From Alloyangia pacifica (lineage in GTDB: Bacteria > Pseudomonadota > Alphaproteobacteria > Rhodobacterales > Rhodobacteraceae), in the NCBI RefSeq assembly GCF_020524285.1, contig NZ_JAIVKX010000008.1:186001-250000 (forward strand): a stretch of DNA of 64,000 bases. Reading direction: 5' to 3'. The notes below the pieces were generated by a model. The model was not told the DNA's origin, did not search any database, and worked only from the letters and a program-made list of their open reading frames with translations. Position numbers and translations under genes: made by a program. Shown here piece by piece: positions 1 through 9,238 of the stretch. Position 1 is the first letter of the stretch. Every line of letters starts with the position of its first letter.

Positions 1-416
1 ACCGAGGGTTTCACGTTGTGGATCGTGGTGATGAACGGGATGCCCAGCAACAGCGAGGCATAGGCCCCGAGCGTGCTCGACGAGGCCAGATGCGCGTGCA
101 GGTACTCAATCCGATGCGCGCGCAGCGCCGCGACCAGACGCCGGAACCGCCCGACGTCCACGAGGTTGCGCCCCGGCAGCAGCACAACCTCGGTGCCCGA
201 GGCCCGCAGCCGCTGCAGGAAGGGCGTGTCGAGGTCGCTCAGCACGAACACGGTCAGGGCAATGTCGGCGCGCCCACGCACCGCCTCGGCGAAGGTCAGA
301 ACGAGGCGTTCGGCGCCGCCGGTCAGCAGGGTGTCGATCAGGTAGCCGAGGCGCAGCGGGGCCGGCGCATCCACGGCGAGCGCATGCCCGGGGAGATCTA
401 TCTTGGCAGCCTTCAT
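1..416 (-). CDS. Glycosyltransferase, family 4-like N-terminal part (partial)
   Basis: This is the first 138 codons of a gene that runs off the left edge. The translation has a Rossmann-like start with LRLGYLIDTLLTGGAERLV, the LTGGAER-type motif typical of GT-B glycosyltransferases of the GT4 class. Further on come ALRAHRIEYLHAHLASS and PFITTIHNVKPS, matching the N-terminal acceptor-side domain. The start is the ATG at 416. It lies upstream of no other gene on its strand and next to a Wzz-like gene on the same strand, so a role in exopolysaccharide or O-antigen assembly is inferred. The nucleotide-sugar donor cannot be told from the N-terminal half. Confidence 0.8.
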   Translation of the reverse strand, partial: MKAAKIDLPGHALAVDAPAPLRLGYLIDTLLTGGAERLVLTFAEAVRGRADIALTVFVLSDLDTPFLQRLRASGTEVVLLPGRNLVDVGRFRRLVAALRAHRIEYLHAHLASSSTLGAYASLLLGIPFITTIHNVKPS

Positions 417-477
417 GGGACAGTCCGTCTTAGGGAAATGAGGCTACGCGCGGCCGGCGCGGCCGCGCGCGCGTTGC

Positions 478-1644
478 TCAGCGCGCGAGATGCGCCGGAC
501 GGTCGTCGCCACGCGGCGACTGCTTCATCACGGTCACCCCCGGCGCGTGCAAATCCTCTTCCCGGGTCTTCTTCGGACGCGAGCCCAGCAGCGTCGCGAT
601 CATGTAGGCGGCGAAACCGGCGATCCCGGCGACGATGAGCGCGATGGCGAACTGCGTGCGCGGCGACATGCTGACCGGGTTGATCGGCGGCGTGCCCTCC
701 TCGATGACGCGCACGTTGTCGAAGCCGGACACCTCGACCGCCCGCGCATCGCGCAACCGCAGGTCGAGCTCGGCGATGCGATCGGTCTGCGCCCCCTGCC
801 GCGCCTGCAGCAGACGCGCCTTGGGCATGACCTCGGACAGCTCCGCGATATGCTCCTGGGTCTGGCGGTGCTCCTGCTCCAGGTAGCTGATCCGGCTCTG
901 CGCTTCCTCGATCGCGGTCTCGGTTTCCAGCGCCTCCGCCTCGGCGCCCAGCCGGTGCTCGAAGGAGGTCATCCGCTGCTGCAGCGAGATCAGGTTCAGA
1001 CGCGCCTCACGCAGCTCGGCATTGAGCGCCACCTCGTCGCGCACGGAGTTCTCGTATTCGATCTGCAGACCCGTCGCGTCCGGCCCCCCGAGAAGGTCGA
1101 TCAGCGCGGCGTCGATCTCCTCGGCCTCCTGCTGCGCCTTTTCGAGCCGGGCGGTGATCGTGGTCAGCTCGCGCTCGGTGTACATGACCCGGCGATGATC
1201 AAGGAAGGCTTCGACCAGCGCATTGACCAGTTCCGCGGCGATCACCGGATTGTTGTGGAAGACCGAGACCTTCACCACGTAGGAGCCGGTGATCAGCTCG
1301 ATCATCGTGCTTTCGTCGAGCCGGATCGTGGCCCCGACGAGCCCCGCCTCGGTGTCGGGCATGTCGGGATAGATCCGGTCCAGACCCACCTTCTCGATCG
1401 CCCGGCGCACCAGCTTGGGGTTGTCGAGAAGCAGCATCTCCGCGTTGACGAAGCCCTGGAAGTCGCCCGCGTTCGGCGCGCGAATGTCCGTAAGGCTCGG
1501 ATCCGGCACATAGACATACTCGCGGCCGAGCGCGAAGGACACCAGCGAGCGAGCCTCGAACATGGGCTTCGACTGCTTGATGACGAAGAGCATGGGGGTG
1601 AGAGTTGCGCCGAACACGACAATAGCAAGAATGATGCGTTTCAC
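478..1644 (-). CDS. Wzz/GumC-like polysaccharide chain-length determinant or export protein
   Basis: The 388-aa product starts with a transmembrane helix (about residues 4-22) and has a second one near residues 333-356, followed by a short basic-acidic cytoplasmic tail. Residues of about 165-300 are a long alanine/glutamate-rich coiled coil. This two-helix, periplasmic coiled-coil layout is that of Wzz/GumC polysaccharide co-polymerases. No tyrosine-kinase domain is fused to the C-terminus. The protein probably sits in the inner membrane and sets chain length or couples polymerisation to export. It lies 61 bp upstream of the partial glycosyltransferase on the same strand and is divergent from the flippase gene. 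The substrate polymer is unknown. Confidence 0.85.
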   Translation of the reverse strand: MKRIILAIVVFGATLTPMLFVIKQSKPMFEARSLVSFALGREYVYVPDPSLTDIRAPNAGDFQGFVNAEMLLLDNPKLVRRAIEKVGLDRIYPDMPDTEAGLVGATIRLDESTMIELITGSYVVKVSVFHNNPVIAAELVNALVEAFLDHRRVMYTERELTTITARLEKAQQEAEEIDAALIDLLGGPDATGLQIEYENSVRDEVALNAELREARLNLISLQQRMTSFEHRLGAEAEALETETAIEEAQSRISYLEQEHRQTQEHIAELSEVMPKARLLQARQGAQTDRIAELDLRLRDARAVEVSGFDNVRVIEEGTPPINPVSMSPRTQFAIALIVAGIAGFAAYMIATLLGSRPKKTREEDLHAPGVTVMKQSPRGDDRPAHLAR

Positions 1645-1968
1645 GGTCTAACCAATCCATGGACACCAAACGGCGTCGGTAAAAAGAAAATGTAAAAAGA
1701 AGCGAAATTAATCCCGTTCGGGATACAACTGTAGCACCCGCGCTGCCCTGCGGCAATATTTGCAGAGCCCGCAGGGGGCGCTCACGATCAAGTGAGCCCG
1801 TTCGCGTGCAAATCGCGTCAAACTTGTGCGGCGATCCCGCCGAAACGGTTTAACCCTTTGCCCCGCGACGCGATGGCCGTAGACTGACCACGATTCTTCC
1901 TCCTGGCCCTCTATTTTCTCAGGCCGGTATTTTCTTTTCCCTCCTCATGTTTTCGAGGATTCTGCTGC
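1645..1968. promoter_or_regulatory. Divergent intergenic region of the polysaccharide locus
   Basis: This 324-bp gap separates the Wzz-like gene from the flippase and must carry promoters for both directions. AT-rich stretches occur near 1675-1710 and 1905-1945. A short palindrome, CCCGTTCGGG, lies near 1713-1722. No coding region or RNA gene is seen and I cannot assign promoter elements with confidence. Confidence 0.4.
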
Positions 1969-3414
1969 ATGGCATTCTCTCCCGGCAAGGCCACCTCCAA
2001 GAACCTGTTCTGGGCCTACCTCTCCTTCACATCCACCAAGCTCCTGAACTTCGTCGCGGTCATCATCATTGCCCGCTACGTCGATCCCGGCGAATTCGGC
2101 CTGATGGCGATCTGCCTGGCGATCATGGGATATTTCGAGATCATCTCGAAGTTCGGCCTCGGAGCCGCGCTGATCTCGGTCAAGGACCGGCAGGAGGAAA
2201 CCGCCAATGCGGTGTTCTTCTGCGCCCTGTTCACCTCGAGTGTCATGGCGCTGCTCCTCTGGTGGGGATCCGGCGGCATCGCGCGGCTTTTCGAAGCCCC
2301 CGATCTGCAGCCGCTCCTGGGCACGATCTGCCTGGTGCTGGTGATCCGCGCCCTCGGCTCGGTGCATTACAGTCTGCTGTTCCGCGAGCTCAACCTTCGC
2401 AAGAAGATGGTGCCCGACGTGGCACAGGGGCTGGTCAAGGGTCTCACCTCGATCGTGCTGGCAATGATGGGCTTCGGGGTCTGGGCGCTGGTCATCGGCT
2501 ATGTGGCCGGCTCGCTCATGGGCACGCTGATGCTGTATTGGATCCGCCCCTGGAGGCCCAGCGCCCTGCCCGACTGGCCGACCGTGCGCTACGTGATGAG
2601 CTTCGGCTCCTACCTGATCGGCGCCGAGACAATCAACGCCACGCCGCGACTGCTCGACAACCTTCTGGTCGGCAAGTTCCTCGGTCCGGCGGCATTGGGG
2701 GTCTACGCGATCGCCTATCGAATCCCCGAGCTGGCGATCAAGAGCTTCACCTCGGTCGCGGGCACGGTGCTGCACCCGGTGATGTCGAAGATGCAGACCC
2801 ATCCCGAGGACTTGGCGAAATACTACTACCAGGCGCTGCGCTACTGCGCGCTGCTGATGTTCGGCATCGGCGCGGCGATTGCCGTGCTCGCCGAGCCGAC
2901 CGTGCACGTCCTCTACAATGAAAAGTGGTACGACATGGTCGCGCCCATGCAGTTCATCGCCGCGGCGCTGGCCGTCAGCACGCTGAACATGGTGCCCGGC
3001 GAGCTGCTCAAGGCGGTGAGCCGCACCGACCTGATGTTCCGGGCCGCGCTGTTCAACCTGCCGATCTTCATCCTGCTGCTGGCCGCCGCCGTGCCCTTCG
3101 GCATCACCGCCGTCGCCGCGGCGCAGCTGGTGATGGCCTTCGTCCGGTTCATTCCGATCTACCTTGCCACCAAGCGGATCATGGATGTGACCGCGGGCAA
3201 GATTGCCACCGCCCTGCGTCCCGCGCTGCTTTGCGCCGGCAGCGCCTCGCTGGCTGCCTTTCTTGCCCTGCAACTGCACACCGGCTCCGAGCTGCTGCGC
3301 CTCATGGCCGGCTCGGCCGCCTTTGCCGCCACCTACCTCGTCGCCCTGCGGCTGGTTCTGCCGGGAGTTTTCACCGCGGGGCAGCGCTTCATCCTGAAAA
3401 GGAGACGCGCATGA
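1969..3414 (+). CDS. Wzx/RfbX-type polysaccharide flippase (oligosaccharide translocase)
   Basis: The 481-aa product is almost wholly hydrophobic with about 12-14 predicted membrane helices. Its N-terminal block LFWAYLSFTSTKLLNFVAVI, followed by IIARYVDPGEFGLMAI, is typical of the polysaccharide-synthesis branch of the MOP flippase superfamily (WzxC-like). Members move undecaprenyl-linked oligosaccharide repeat units across the inner membrane. The start at 1969 follows a GAGGA-like site. The stop overlaps the start of the next ORF in an ATGA, and the polymerase/ligase gene follows, so these form one translationally coupled export-polymerisation operon. Confidence 0.87.
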   Translation: MAFSPGKATSKNLFWAYLSFTSTKLLNFVAVIIIARYVDPGEFGLMAICLAIMGYFEIISKFGLGAALISVKDRQEETANAVFFCALFTSSVMALLLWWGSGGIARLFEAPDLQPLLGTICLVLVIRALGSVHYSLLFRELNLRKKMVPDVAQGLVKGLTSIVLAMMGFGVWALVIGYVAGSLMGTLMLYWIRPWRPSALPDWPTVRYVMSFGSYLIGAETINATPRLLDNLLVGKFLGPAALGVYAIAYRIPELAIKSFTSVAGTVLHPVMSKMQTHPEDLAKYYYQALRYCALLMFGIGAAIAVLAEPTVHVLYNEKWYDMVAPMQFIAAALAVSTLNMVPGELLKAVSRTDLMFRAALFNLPIFILLLAAAVPFGITAVAAAQLVMAFVRFIPIYLATKRIMDVTAGKIATALRPALLCAGSASLAAFLALQLHTGSELLRLMAGSAAFAATYLVALRLVLPGVFTAGQRFILKRRRA

Positions 3415-3620
3415 CATCGCCCCGAGACCCCAGAAGCGCGGTGCGCGCGGAACCCGCCTTCTCGAGCACCCGCCCCGGCCAGAGCCGCCGTAACTCGGCA
3501 GGATGGGTGCCGCTGACCAAGGCCACACGCAACCTCGTCGGCAGCGCGCACAAGCTGCGCGGCGCCTTTCACAGGGGCGACCCGGCAGCGCCGGCCCGAC
3601 ACCGGGGGCCGGAGGAATGA
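3411..3620 (+). CDS. Small uncharacterised protein coupled between flippase and polymerase
   Basis: This 69-codon ORF begins with ATG inside the flippase stop (ATGA at 3411-3414), six bases after a GGAGA ribosome site at 3401-3405. It ends in another ATGA that overlaps the polymerase start. The product is hydrophilic, rich in Arg, Pro, Ala and Ser, and has no membrane helix, signal peptide or motif I recognise. Overlap at both ends argues for translation as part of the operon. It could encode a real small protein or act mainly to couple translation of the downstream gene. Confidence 0.55.
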   Translation: MTSPRDPRSAVRAEPAFSSTRPGQSRRNSAGWVPLTKATRNLVGSAHKLRGAFHRGDPAAPARHRGPEE

Positions 3621-5095
3621 GCGAGTCGACCATCCCGCCCCGCAAGGGCTTCGACTGGCGCGGCTGGGGCATCATCCTGCTCAGCGGCCTGTTCGCACTG
3701 GCCGTGAGCTTCGTGCTCTCGGGACGCACCTCGCTGATGATGGCGCTGCCCGTGGCGCTGCTGATCTTCGCGGTCGGCATCCGGTTTCCGATGATCGCGC
3801 TCGCCGGACTGATCGTGATGATCATGTCCAACCTCTCCGACAATCTCATCATCGCGTTCGGCGCCCCCTCCCTCGCCAAGATCACCGCCCCGGGGCTCTT
3901 CATGCTGCTTGCGGCGCGCTACGCGATCTATCGCGACCTGCCCTACGTGCCGCGCGTCGCCATCTGCTGCCTGTCGATCGTCTTCGCCATGAAGCTGCTG
4001 AGCGCCACCTATGCCATGCGCTGGGAAATGAGCATCGCGCTCTCCATCGACTTCCTGAAGGAAGCCATCGTGGCGATCCTCGCGCTGGCCTTCATGAACA
4101 ACAAGCGCGGCTTCGAGACGGTGGCACTCGCCGCCACGCTGCCGATCGTGGTGATCTGCTTTCTCGGCCTGTACCAGATGGTCTTCGGCGACTCGCCCAC
4201 CGGATTCCACGGCTTCTCGCGCTTCACCGATGGCTCGGGCCGCTTCTCGGGCATGCTGTTCGATCCGAACTTCTTTGCCGCCATCGTGGTCTTCACCCTT
4301 CCCTTGGGGCTGTTCCACCTGCTCAACGCCCGCGGCCCCGTCACGATGATCTGTTGGGCGCTGGCCTCCGCGATCCTGATCGCCGGGCTGGTCATCACCG
4401 AGTCGCGCGGCGCGCTGATCGGCCTGACGCTGGGCCTGATCGTGCTGAGCACCAGCTTCACCCGCAAACAGTTCCTCGCCGTCGCGGCGATTGCCGGGGT
4501 TGTGGTGATCCTTGCCGGGGCGCTGGCCAGCGACCGGGTGATCGAGCGCTTCACCAGCATCTTCAGCACCGCCGCCGAGGGCGCGGCGCAGGACACCAGC
4601 ACCGAGGGTCGGCTCGCCAGCTGGACCGTCGCCTACAACCTGTTCAACGAACACCCCTGGTTCGGCGTCGGTCTGGGCAACTTCCGGCTTCACTACCAGA
4701 ACAACGCGCTCGAGAACGGGCTGATCTTCCGTGGCGAGGGGCGCGCGACTCACAGCCTCTACCTCGAGTTTCTCACCGAGCAGGGGCTGATCGGACTAGT
4801 CCTGTTCCTCGCCTTCGCCTTCTTCGGCGCGGTGAGCTTCTTCCGGAGCGCGGCCATCGCGCGCAGCGCCGGAGACGAGTTGATGGCAAGGCGAATGATC
4901 GCCTTTTGCAGCGCCTTCGTCGGCTACATGGCGGCGATGACCTTCCTGCAGGACGGCATCCCGCGGTTCCTGTGGTACGTCGTCTCGCTCGCCGCCGAAT
5001 CCTACATGATCATGCGCTGCATCTACGCGGATCACCCGGCCCTGAAGTTCCGGACCCGACGGGTTGTGCACCCCTTCCCGCCACCGTCTCGCTGA
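3617..5095 (+). CDS. O-antigen ligase / Wzy-type polymerase family membrane protein
   Basis: The 492-aa product has about 11-12 membrane helices. A large periplasmic loop in the second half holds HPWFGVGLGNFRLHYQNN and RATHSLYLEFLTEQGLIG, the His-containing block typical of the Wzy_C/WaaL family. TESRGALIGLTLGLIVL precedes it. Family members polymerise repeat units or ligate polymer to an acceptor lipid, and sequence alone does not separate the two roles. The ATG at 3617 sits in an ATGA overlap with the 69-codon ORF, after GGAGGA. It is the last gene of the polysaccharide operon seen here. Confidence 0.87.
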   Translation: MSESTIPPRKGFDWRGWGIILLSGLFALAVSFVLSGRTSLMMALPVALLIFAVGIRFPMIALAGLIVMIMSNLSDNLIIAFGAPSLAKITAPGLFMLLAARYAIYRDLPYVPRVAICCLSIVFAMKLLSATYAMRWEMSIALSIDFLKEAIVAILALAFMNNKRGFETVALAATLPIVVICFLGLYQMVFGDSPTGFHGFSRFTDGSGRFSGMLFDPNFFAAIVVFTLPLGLFHLLNARGPVTMICWALASAILIAGLVITESRGALIGLTLGLIVLSTSFTRKQFLAVAAIAGVVVILAGALASDRVIERFTSIFSTAAEGAAQDTSTEGRLASWTVAYNLFNEHPWFGVGLGNFRLHYQNNALENGLIFRGEGRATHSLYLEFLTEQGLIGLVLFLAFAFFGAVSFFRSAAIARSAGDELMARRMIAFCSAFVGYMAAMTFLQDGIPRFLWYVVSLAAESYMIMRCIYADHPALKFRTRRVVHPFPPPSR

Positions 5096-5336
5096 GCGAG
5101 TCGGCGGGAAGAGCCCGATCTCTCATGGCCGGCCGAGACAGGCATCCCACTGCCCGCAACGAAAATGTTCGCGAGCGACCAAAGCTCGCCTGCGCCCGAT
5201 CCCAGACGGGTCGGCGCGGCGCCGTCTGCACAGATTCGCCACGCGAAAAAGAACGCGCGAGGCAGGATCGATGCGCCGCAATGGCCCAAGGGGCCCGGCG
5301 ACATGGGTCTGATATGTCAGGGGAAACAGTCCGGAG

Positions 5337-5412
5337 TGGTGAGCCGTGCAGGATTCGAACCTGCGACCCACTGATTAAAAGTCAGTTGCTCTACCAACTG
5401 AGCTAACGGCCC
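5337..5412 (-). tRNA. tRNA-Lys (anticodon TTT), copy 1
   Basis: On the minus strand the sequence folds as a complete 76-nt tRNA. The acceptor stem is GGGCCGT/ACGGCTC, the D arm is GCTCAGTTGGTAGAGC, the anticodon loop is CTTTTAA with anticodon TTT, the T arm contains GGTTCGAATCC, and the discriminator A is followed by a genomically encoded CCA. It is the downstream member of a tandem pair. Confidence 0.97.
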
Positions 5413-5435
5413 ACTCTCTCGGGACTTTAACACAG

Positions 5436-5511
5436 TGGTGAGCCGTGCAGGATTCGAACCTGCGACCCACTGATTAAAAGTCAGTTGCTCTACCAACTGA
5501 GCTAACGGCCC
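5436..5511 (-). tRNA. tRNA-Lys (anticodon TTT), copy 2
   Basis: This gene is identical over its full 76 nt to the copy at 5337-5412, including the encoded CCA, and the two are separated by a 23-nt spacer. Both lie on the minus strand, so they are probably processed from one transcript starting in the gap before dapF. Confidence 0.97.
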
Positions 5512-5691
5512 ACTGTGTGTGGGGCGGCTTCTAGGAACTGTGGCGTGGGGGGTCAAGCGGAAAAATGACAATTCTGCCGAACTTCTCCCGCAGCCCCGGC
5601 CCCGCCCCTCGCCGGTGCATGCATTCGCAGCAAGGCTGCCCCGCGCAACGCAGGCTGGAAACGTACCGTCAAGAAGCGTATATGCGCCCGG

Positions 5692-6525
5692 ATGAAACAC
5701 ACGCGCGCACAAACTTTGCCCTTCATGAAGATGCACGGGCTCGGAAACGACTTCGTCGTGCTGGACGCGCGTGCGCGCTCCATTGCCATGACCCCTGCCC
5801 TCGCCATGGCCATCGCCGACCGCCACCGCGGCGTCGGCTTCGACCAGCTGGCGATCATCGAGCAGGGCAGCGGCGATGCGCATCTGACCTTCTACAACGC
5901 TGACGGCTCGACCGCGGGCGCTTGCGGCAACGCCACGCGCTGCATCGCGCGTTTCCTGATGGATGAGACCGGCAAGACCGAGCTGACGCTCACCACCGAG
6001 CGCGGCACGCTCTTCGCCCGTGATGCCGAAGGCGGGCTGACCTCGGTCAACATGGGGCCGCCGCAGCTCGACTGGCACGAGATTCCGCTCGCCTCCGAAA
6101 TGGATACGCTGGAGCTGCCGATCGAGGGCAAGCCCACCGCCACCGGCATGGGCAACCCGCATTGCACCTTCTTCGTCGAGGATGCCGAGGCGGTGGACAT
6201 CGAGACCTTCGGCCCGGCGCATGAGCACCACCCGCTCTACCCGCAGCGCACCAACGTGCAGGTCGCCAGCCTGATCGGCCCCGACCACCTGCGCATGCGG
6301 GTCTGGGAGCGCGGCGCAGGCCTCACGCTAGCCTCGGGCTCCTCGTCCTGCGCCACCGCCGTCGCCGCCGCACGCCGCGGCCTCACCGGGCGCCGCGTGA
6401 CCATCGAGCTCGACGGCGGCACGCTGCAGGTCGACTGGCGCGAGGACGGCGTCTGGATGACCGGCCCCACCGCCCATGTCTTCGACGGGCATTTCACCCA
6501 CGATTGGCTGGAGATGGTCTCGTGA
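5692..6525 (+). CDS. dapF: Diaminopimelate epimerase
   Basis: The product converts LL- to meso-diaminopimelate in the lysine and peptidoglycan pathways. The 277-aa protein shows the family start [16 protein letters not shown], the first catalytic region [16 protein letters not shown] (Cys78), and [20 protein letters not shown] in the second lobe. At the position of the second catalytic cysteine (usually TLACGTG) this protein has Ser215, with a cysteine five residues later (Cys220). The ATG at 5725 (MKMHGLG) is an alternative start that matches the usual N-terminus better. The stop overlaps the GTG of mtaB (GTGA), so this is the first gene of a four-gene operon. Confidence 0.92.
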   Translation: MKHTRAQTLPFMKMHGLGNDFVVLDARARSIAMTPALAMAIADRHRGVGFDQLAIIEQGSGDAHLTFYNADGSTAGACGNATRCIARFLMDETGKTELTLTTERGTLFARDAEGGLTSVNMGPPQLDWHEIPLASEMDTLELPIEGKPTATGMGNPHCTFFVEDAEAVDIETFGPAHEHHPLYPQRTNVQVASLIGPDHLRMRVWERGAGLTLASGSSSCATAVAAARRGLTGRRVTIELDGGTLQVDWREDGVWMTGPTAHVFDGHFTHDWLEMVS

Positions 6526-7781
6526 CCGGCGCACCCAAGTTCACCACCCTCGGCTGCCGCCTCAACGCCTACGAGACCGAGGCGATGAAGGATCTCGCCG
6601 CGCAGGCCGGCATGGAAAACGCGGTGATCGTGAACACCTGCGCCGTGACCTCCGAAGCCGTGCGCAAGGCCCGGCAGGAGATCCGCCGGCTGCGCCGCGA
6701 GAACCCAGACGCCAAGGTCATCGTCACCGGCTGCGCCGCGCAGATCGATCCCGACAGCTTCGCCGCCATGGGCGAGGTCGACGCGGTGGTCGGCAACACC
6801 GAGAAGATGGCGCCCGAGACCTGGTCGCGCCTGTCGAACGGCTTCATCGGCGAGACCGAGCGCGTCATGGTCAACGACATCATGTCGGTGACCGAGACCG
6901 CCGGCCACCTGATCGACGGCTTCGGCACCCGCTCGCGCGCCTACGTGCAGGTGCAGAACGGCTGCGATCACCGCTGCACCTTCTGCATCATCCCCTATGG
7001 CCGCGGCAATTCCCGTTCGGTCCCCGCCGGCGTGGTCGTGGATCAGATCAAGCGGCTGGTGCAGCAGGGCTACAACGAGGTCGTGCTGACCGGGGTGGAC
7101 CTCACCTCCTGGGGTGCCGACCTGCCGGGCACACCGCGCCTCGGCGATCTGGTGATGCGGATCCTCAAGCTGATCCCCGACCTGCCGCGCCTGCGCATCT
7201 CGTCGATCGATTCCATCGAGGCCGACGAGAACCTGATGCAGGCCATTGCCACCGAGCCGCGCCTGATGCCGCACCTGCACCTGTCGCTGCAGCACGGCGA
7301 CGACCTGATCCTCAAGCGCATGAAGCGCCGCCACATGCGCGACGACGCCATCCGCTTCTGCGAGGAGGCGCGCAAGCTGCGCCCCGAGATGACCTTCGGC
7401 GCCGACATCATCGCCGGCTTCCCGACCGAGACCGAAGAGCATTTCGCCAACTCGCTGAAGCTGGTCGCGGAGTGCGACCTGACCTGGCTGCACGTCTTCC
7501 CCTACTCCTCGCGCCCCGGCACCCCCGCCGCGCGCATCCCGAGCAAGGTGAACGGCACCGTCATCAAGGAGCGCGCCGCCCGCCTGCGCGCCGCCGGGGA
7601 GGCCGCGGTGGAGCGCCACCTCGCCGCGCAGCCCGGCCGCACCCATCACATCCTGATGGAAAGCCCCGAGATGGGTCGCACCGAGCAGTTCACCGAGGTG
7701 CTCTTCGACACGCCGCAGGCAGAAGGCGCCATCGTCACCGCGACGATCACCGGCATCCGCGGCGCGCAGCTCACGGCCTGA
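6522..7781 (+). CDS. mtaB: tRNA t6A37 methylthiotransferase MtaB
   Basis: The product is a radical-SAM enzyme that adds a methylthio group to t6A37 of tRNAs reading ANN codons. The N-terminal UPF0004 domain carries three cluster cysteines ([22 protein letters not shown]). The radical-SAM motif is [17 protein letters not shown]. The C-terminal TRAM-like part ends in [11 protein letters not shown] chose the GTG at 6522 because it overlaps the dapF stop and puts TTLGCRLN at the usual distance from the start. The 419-aa length fits the family. It is distinguished from RimO by the CIIPYGRG motif. Confidence 0.93.
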   Translation: MTGAPKFTTLGCRLNAYETEAMKDLAAQAGMENAVIVNTCAVTSEAVRKARQEIRRLRRENPDAKVIVTGCAAQIDPDSFAAMGEVDAVVGNTEKMAPETWSRLSNGFIGETERVMVNDIMSVTETAGHLIDGFGTRSRAYVQVQNGCDHRCTFCIIPYGRGNSRSVPAGVVVDQIKRLVQQGYNEVVLTGVDLTSWGADLPGTPRLGDLVMRILKLIPDLPRLRISSIDSIEADENLMQAIATEPRLMPHLHLSLQHGDDLILKRMKRRHMRDDAIRFCEEARKLRPEMTFGADIIAGFPTETEEHFANSLKLVAECDLTWLHVFPYSSRPGTPAARIPSKVNGTVIKERAARLRAAGEAAVERHLAAQPGRTHHILMESPEMGRTEQFTEVLFDTPQAEGAIVTATITGIRGAQLTA

Positions 7782-7785
7782 CACG

Positions 7786-8412
7786 GTGCATCCGAACCCG
7801 ATCTTCCGCCGCACCGAGGAGGCCCGCAGCCTCGAACTGCTGCGCGCCCGCAGCTTCGGCACGCTGGCGGTCAGCGCCGAGGGCGCGCCGCTGTTGTCGC
7901 ATGTGCCCTTCCTGCTGTCGGAGGATGCCGCTTACGCCGATCTGCACCTCGTGCGCTCGAACCCGATCTGCCGCGCCGCCCGCGCGGGCCTTCCGGCCCG
8001 GCTCGCGGTGAGCGGCCCCGACGGCTACATCTCGCCCGACTGGTACGGCGACCCCGGGCAGGTGCCGACGTGGAACTATGTCGCCGTGCACCTGACCGGC
8101 AGGCTCGAGCCGCTGCCGCAGGACCAGATCGACCCGCTGCTCGCCGCGCAGAGCGCCGCCTTCGAGGGACGACTCGCGCCGAAGACCCCCTGGACCATGG
8201 AGAAGATGGACCCGGAGGTCCGCGCCAAGCTGCAGCGCATGATCCTGCCCTTCCGCCTGCACATCGACGAGATCGACAGCACCTGGAAGCTCTCGCAGAA
8301 CAAGACCGTTCAGATGCGCCGCGCCGCCGCCGATGCGCTTGAATCCGGCTTCGGACAGGAGCTCGGCGCACTGGCCACGCTCATGCAGGATCCCCCGCCC
8401 GACGAGGCGTGA
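7786..8412 (+). CDS. PaiB-like FMN-binding protein (negative transcriptional regulator family)
   Basis: The 208-aa product matches the PaiB/FMN-binding split-barrel family. It has an N-terminal block with LLRARSFGTLAVSAEGAP and a mid-region DGYISPDWYGDPGQVPTWNY, followed by VHLTGRLEPL and a C-terminal WKLSQNKT. Bacillus PaiB was described as a regulator of sporulation and protease genes, but most homologues bind flavin and their role is unclear. It starts with GTG only four bases after the mtaB stop, so it is part of the dapF operon. Confidence 0.85.
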   Translation: MHPNPIFRRTEEARSLELLRARSFGTLAVSAEGAPLLSHVPFLLSEDAAYADLHLVRSNPICRAARAGLPARLAVSGPDGYISPDWYGDPGQVPTWNYVAVHLTGRLEPLPQDQIDPLLAAQSAAFEGRLAPKTPWTMEKMDPEVRAKLQRMILPFRLHIDEIDSTWKLSQNKTVQMRRAAADALESGFGQELGALATLMQDPPPDEA

Positions 8413-8439
8413 TGATTGCAAGGCGCGCGCAGATCGGTC

Positions 8440-9156
8440 ATGTCAGGCGGCATGACCCTGAAAACCCGCGCTCTCATCGTTCACCTGCTGACCGCCACAG
8501 GCGCGGTCTTCGCCATGCTCGCCATGCTTGCCGCCGCGCAGGAAGACTGGTCGATCATGTTCCTCTGGCTGGTCGTGGCCTTTGCCGTCGATGGCGTCGA
8601 CGGCCCGCTCGCCCGCAAGTACGACGTGAAGGCCAACTCGCCGCGCTTCGACGGCGTGCTGCTCGACCTGATCATCGACTACCTGACCTATGTCTTCATC
8701 CCGGCCTTCGCGCTCTTCCATTCGGGTCTGCTGCCCGGCTGGACCGGCTGGATCGCGATCATCATCATCACCTTTGCCTCGGCGATGTATTTCGCCGACA
8801 GCCGCATGAAGACCACCGACAACTCCTTCCACGGCTTCCCCGGCTGCTGGAACATGCTGGTGCTGGTGCTCTTCGCCCTGCAGCCGAACTTCTGGGTGAT
8901 CCTGACCCTGGTGACCCTGCTCGCGGTGGCGATGTTCCTGCCGCTGAAGTTCATCCACCCGGTGCGCACCGAACGCTGGCGGTCGCTGTCGCTGCCCATC
9001 GCGCTGGCCTGGACCTTCTTCGCCGGCTGGGCCGCCTGGGTCGACTTCCACCCGCAGAGCTGGGCGCATTGGGGCCTCGTGGTCACCTCGGTCTACCTGC
9101 TCTTCGCGGGCATCGCGCAGCAGGTCTTTCCGCAGCGGGTGCGCGAGCGCGCCTGA
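8440..9156 (+). CDS. pcs: Phosphatidylcholine synthase
   Basis: The enzyme condenses CDP-diacylglycerol with choline to give phosphatidylcholine in the inner membrane. The full CDP-alcohol phosphotransferase signature is visible: DGVDGPLARK followed after eight residues by RFDGVLLDLIIDY, which supplies the D-x2-DG-x2-AR-x8-12-G-x3-D-x3-D pattern. About eight membrane helices follow. This direct Pcs pathway is known from alphaproteobacteria. Starts at 8440 and 8452 are both possible and differ by four residues. It is the last gene before the terminator at 9184-9219. Confidence 0.93.
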   Translation: MSGGMTLKTRALIVHLLTATGAVFAMLAMLAAAQEDWSIMFLWLVVAFAVDGVDGPLARKYDVKANSPRFDGVLLDLIIDYLTYVFIPAFALFHSGLLPGWTGWIAIIIITFASAMYFADSRMKTTDNSFHGFPGCWNMLVLVLFALQPNFWVILTLVTLLAVAMFLPLKFIHPVRTERWRSLSLPIALAWTFFAGWAAWVDFHPQSWAHWGLVVTSVYLLFAGIAQQVFPQRVRERA

Positions 9157-9183
9157 GGCGTCGCGGCGCGCCCCGGGACCGGA

Positions 9184-9219
9184 CACAAAAAGAGGGGGCC
9201 CAAGGGCCCCCTTCTTCAT
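9184..9219. terminator. Bidirectional rho-independent terminator between pcs and ABC permease
   Basis: A perfect 8-bp stem, GGGGGCCC (9194-9201) with GGGCCCCC (9204-9211), separates two convergent genes. A-rich sequence lies on the left and TTCTTCATTTT on the right, so it can end transcription from both sides. Confidence 0.85.
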
Positions 9220-9238
9220 TTTCGGCGAGGGCGGCCCC

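Noticed and set aside
1945-3903. 652-codon minus-strand frame opposite the flippase
   Set aside because: The composition is typical of antisense GC-rich frames, and the plus-strand product has clear membrane helices and family motifs.
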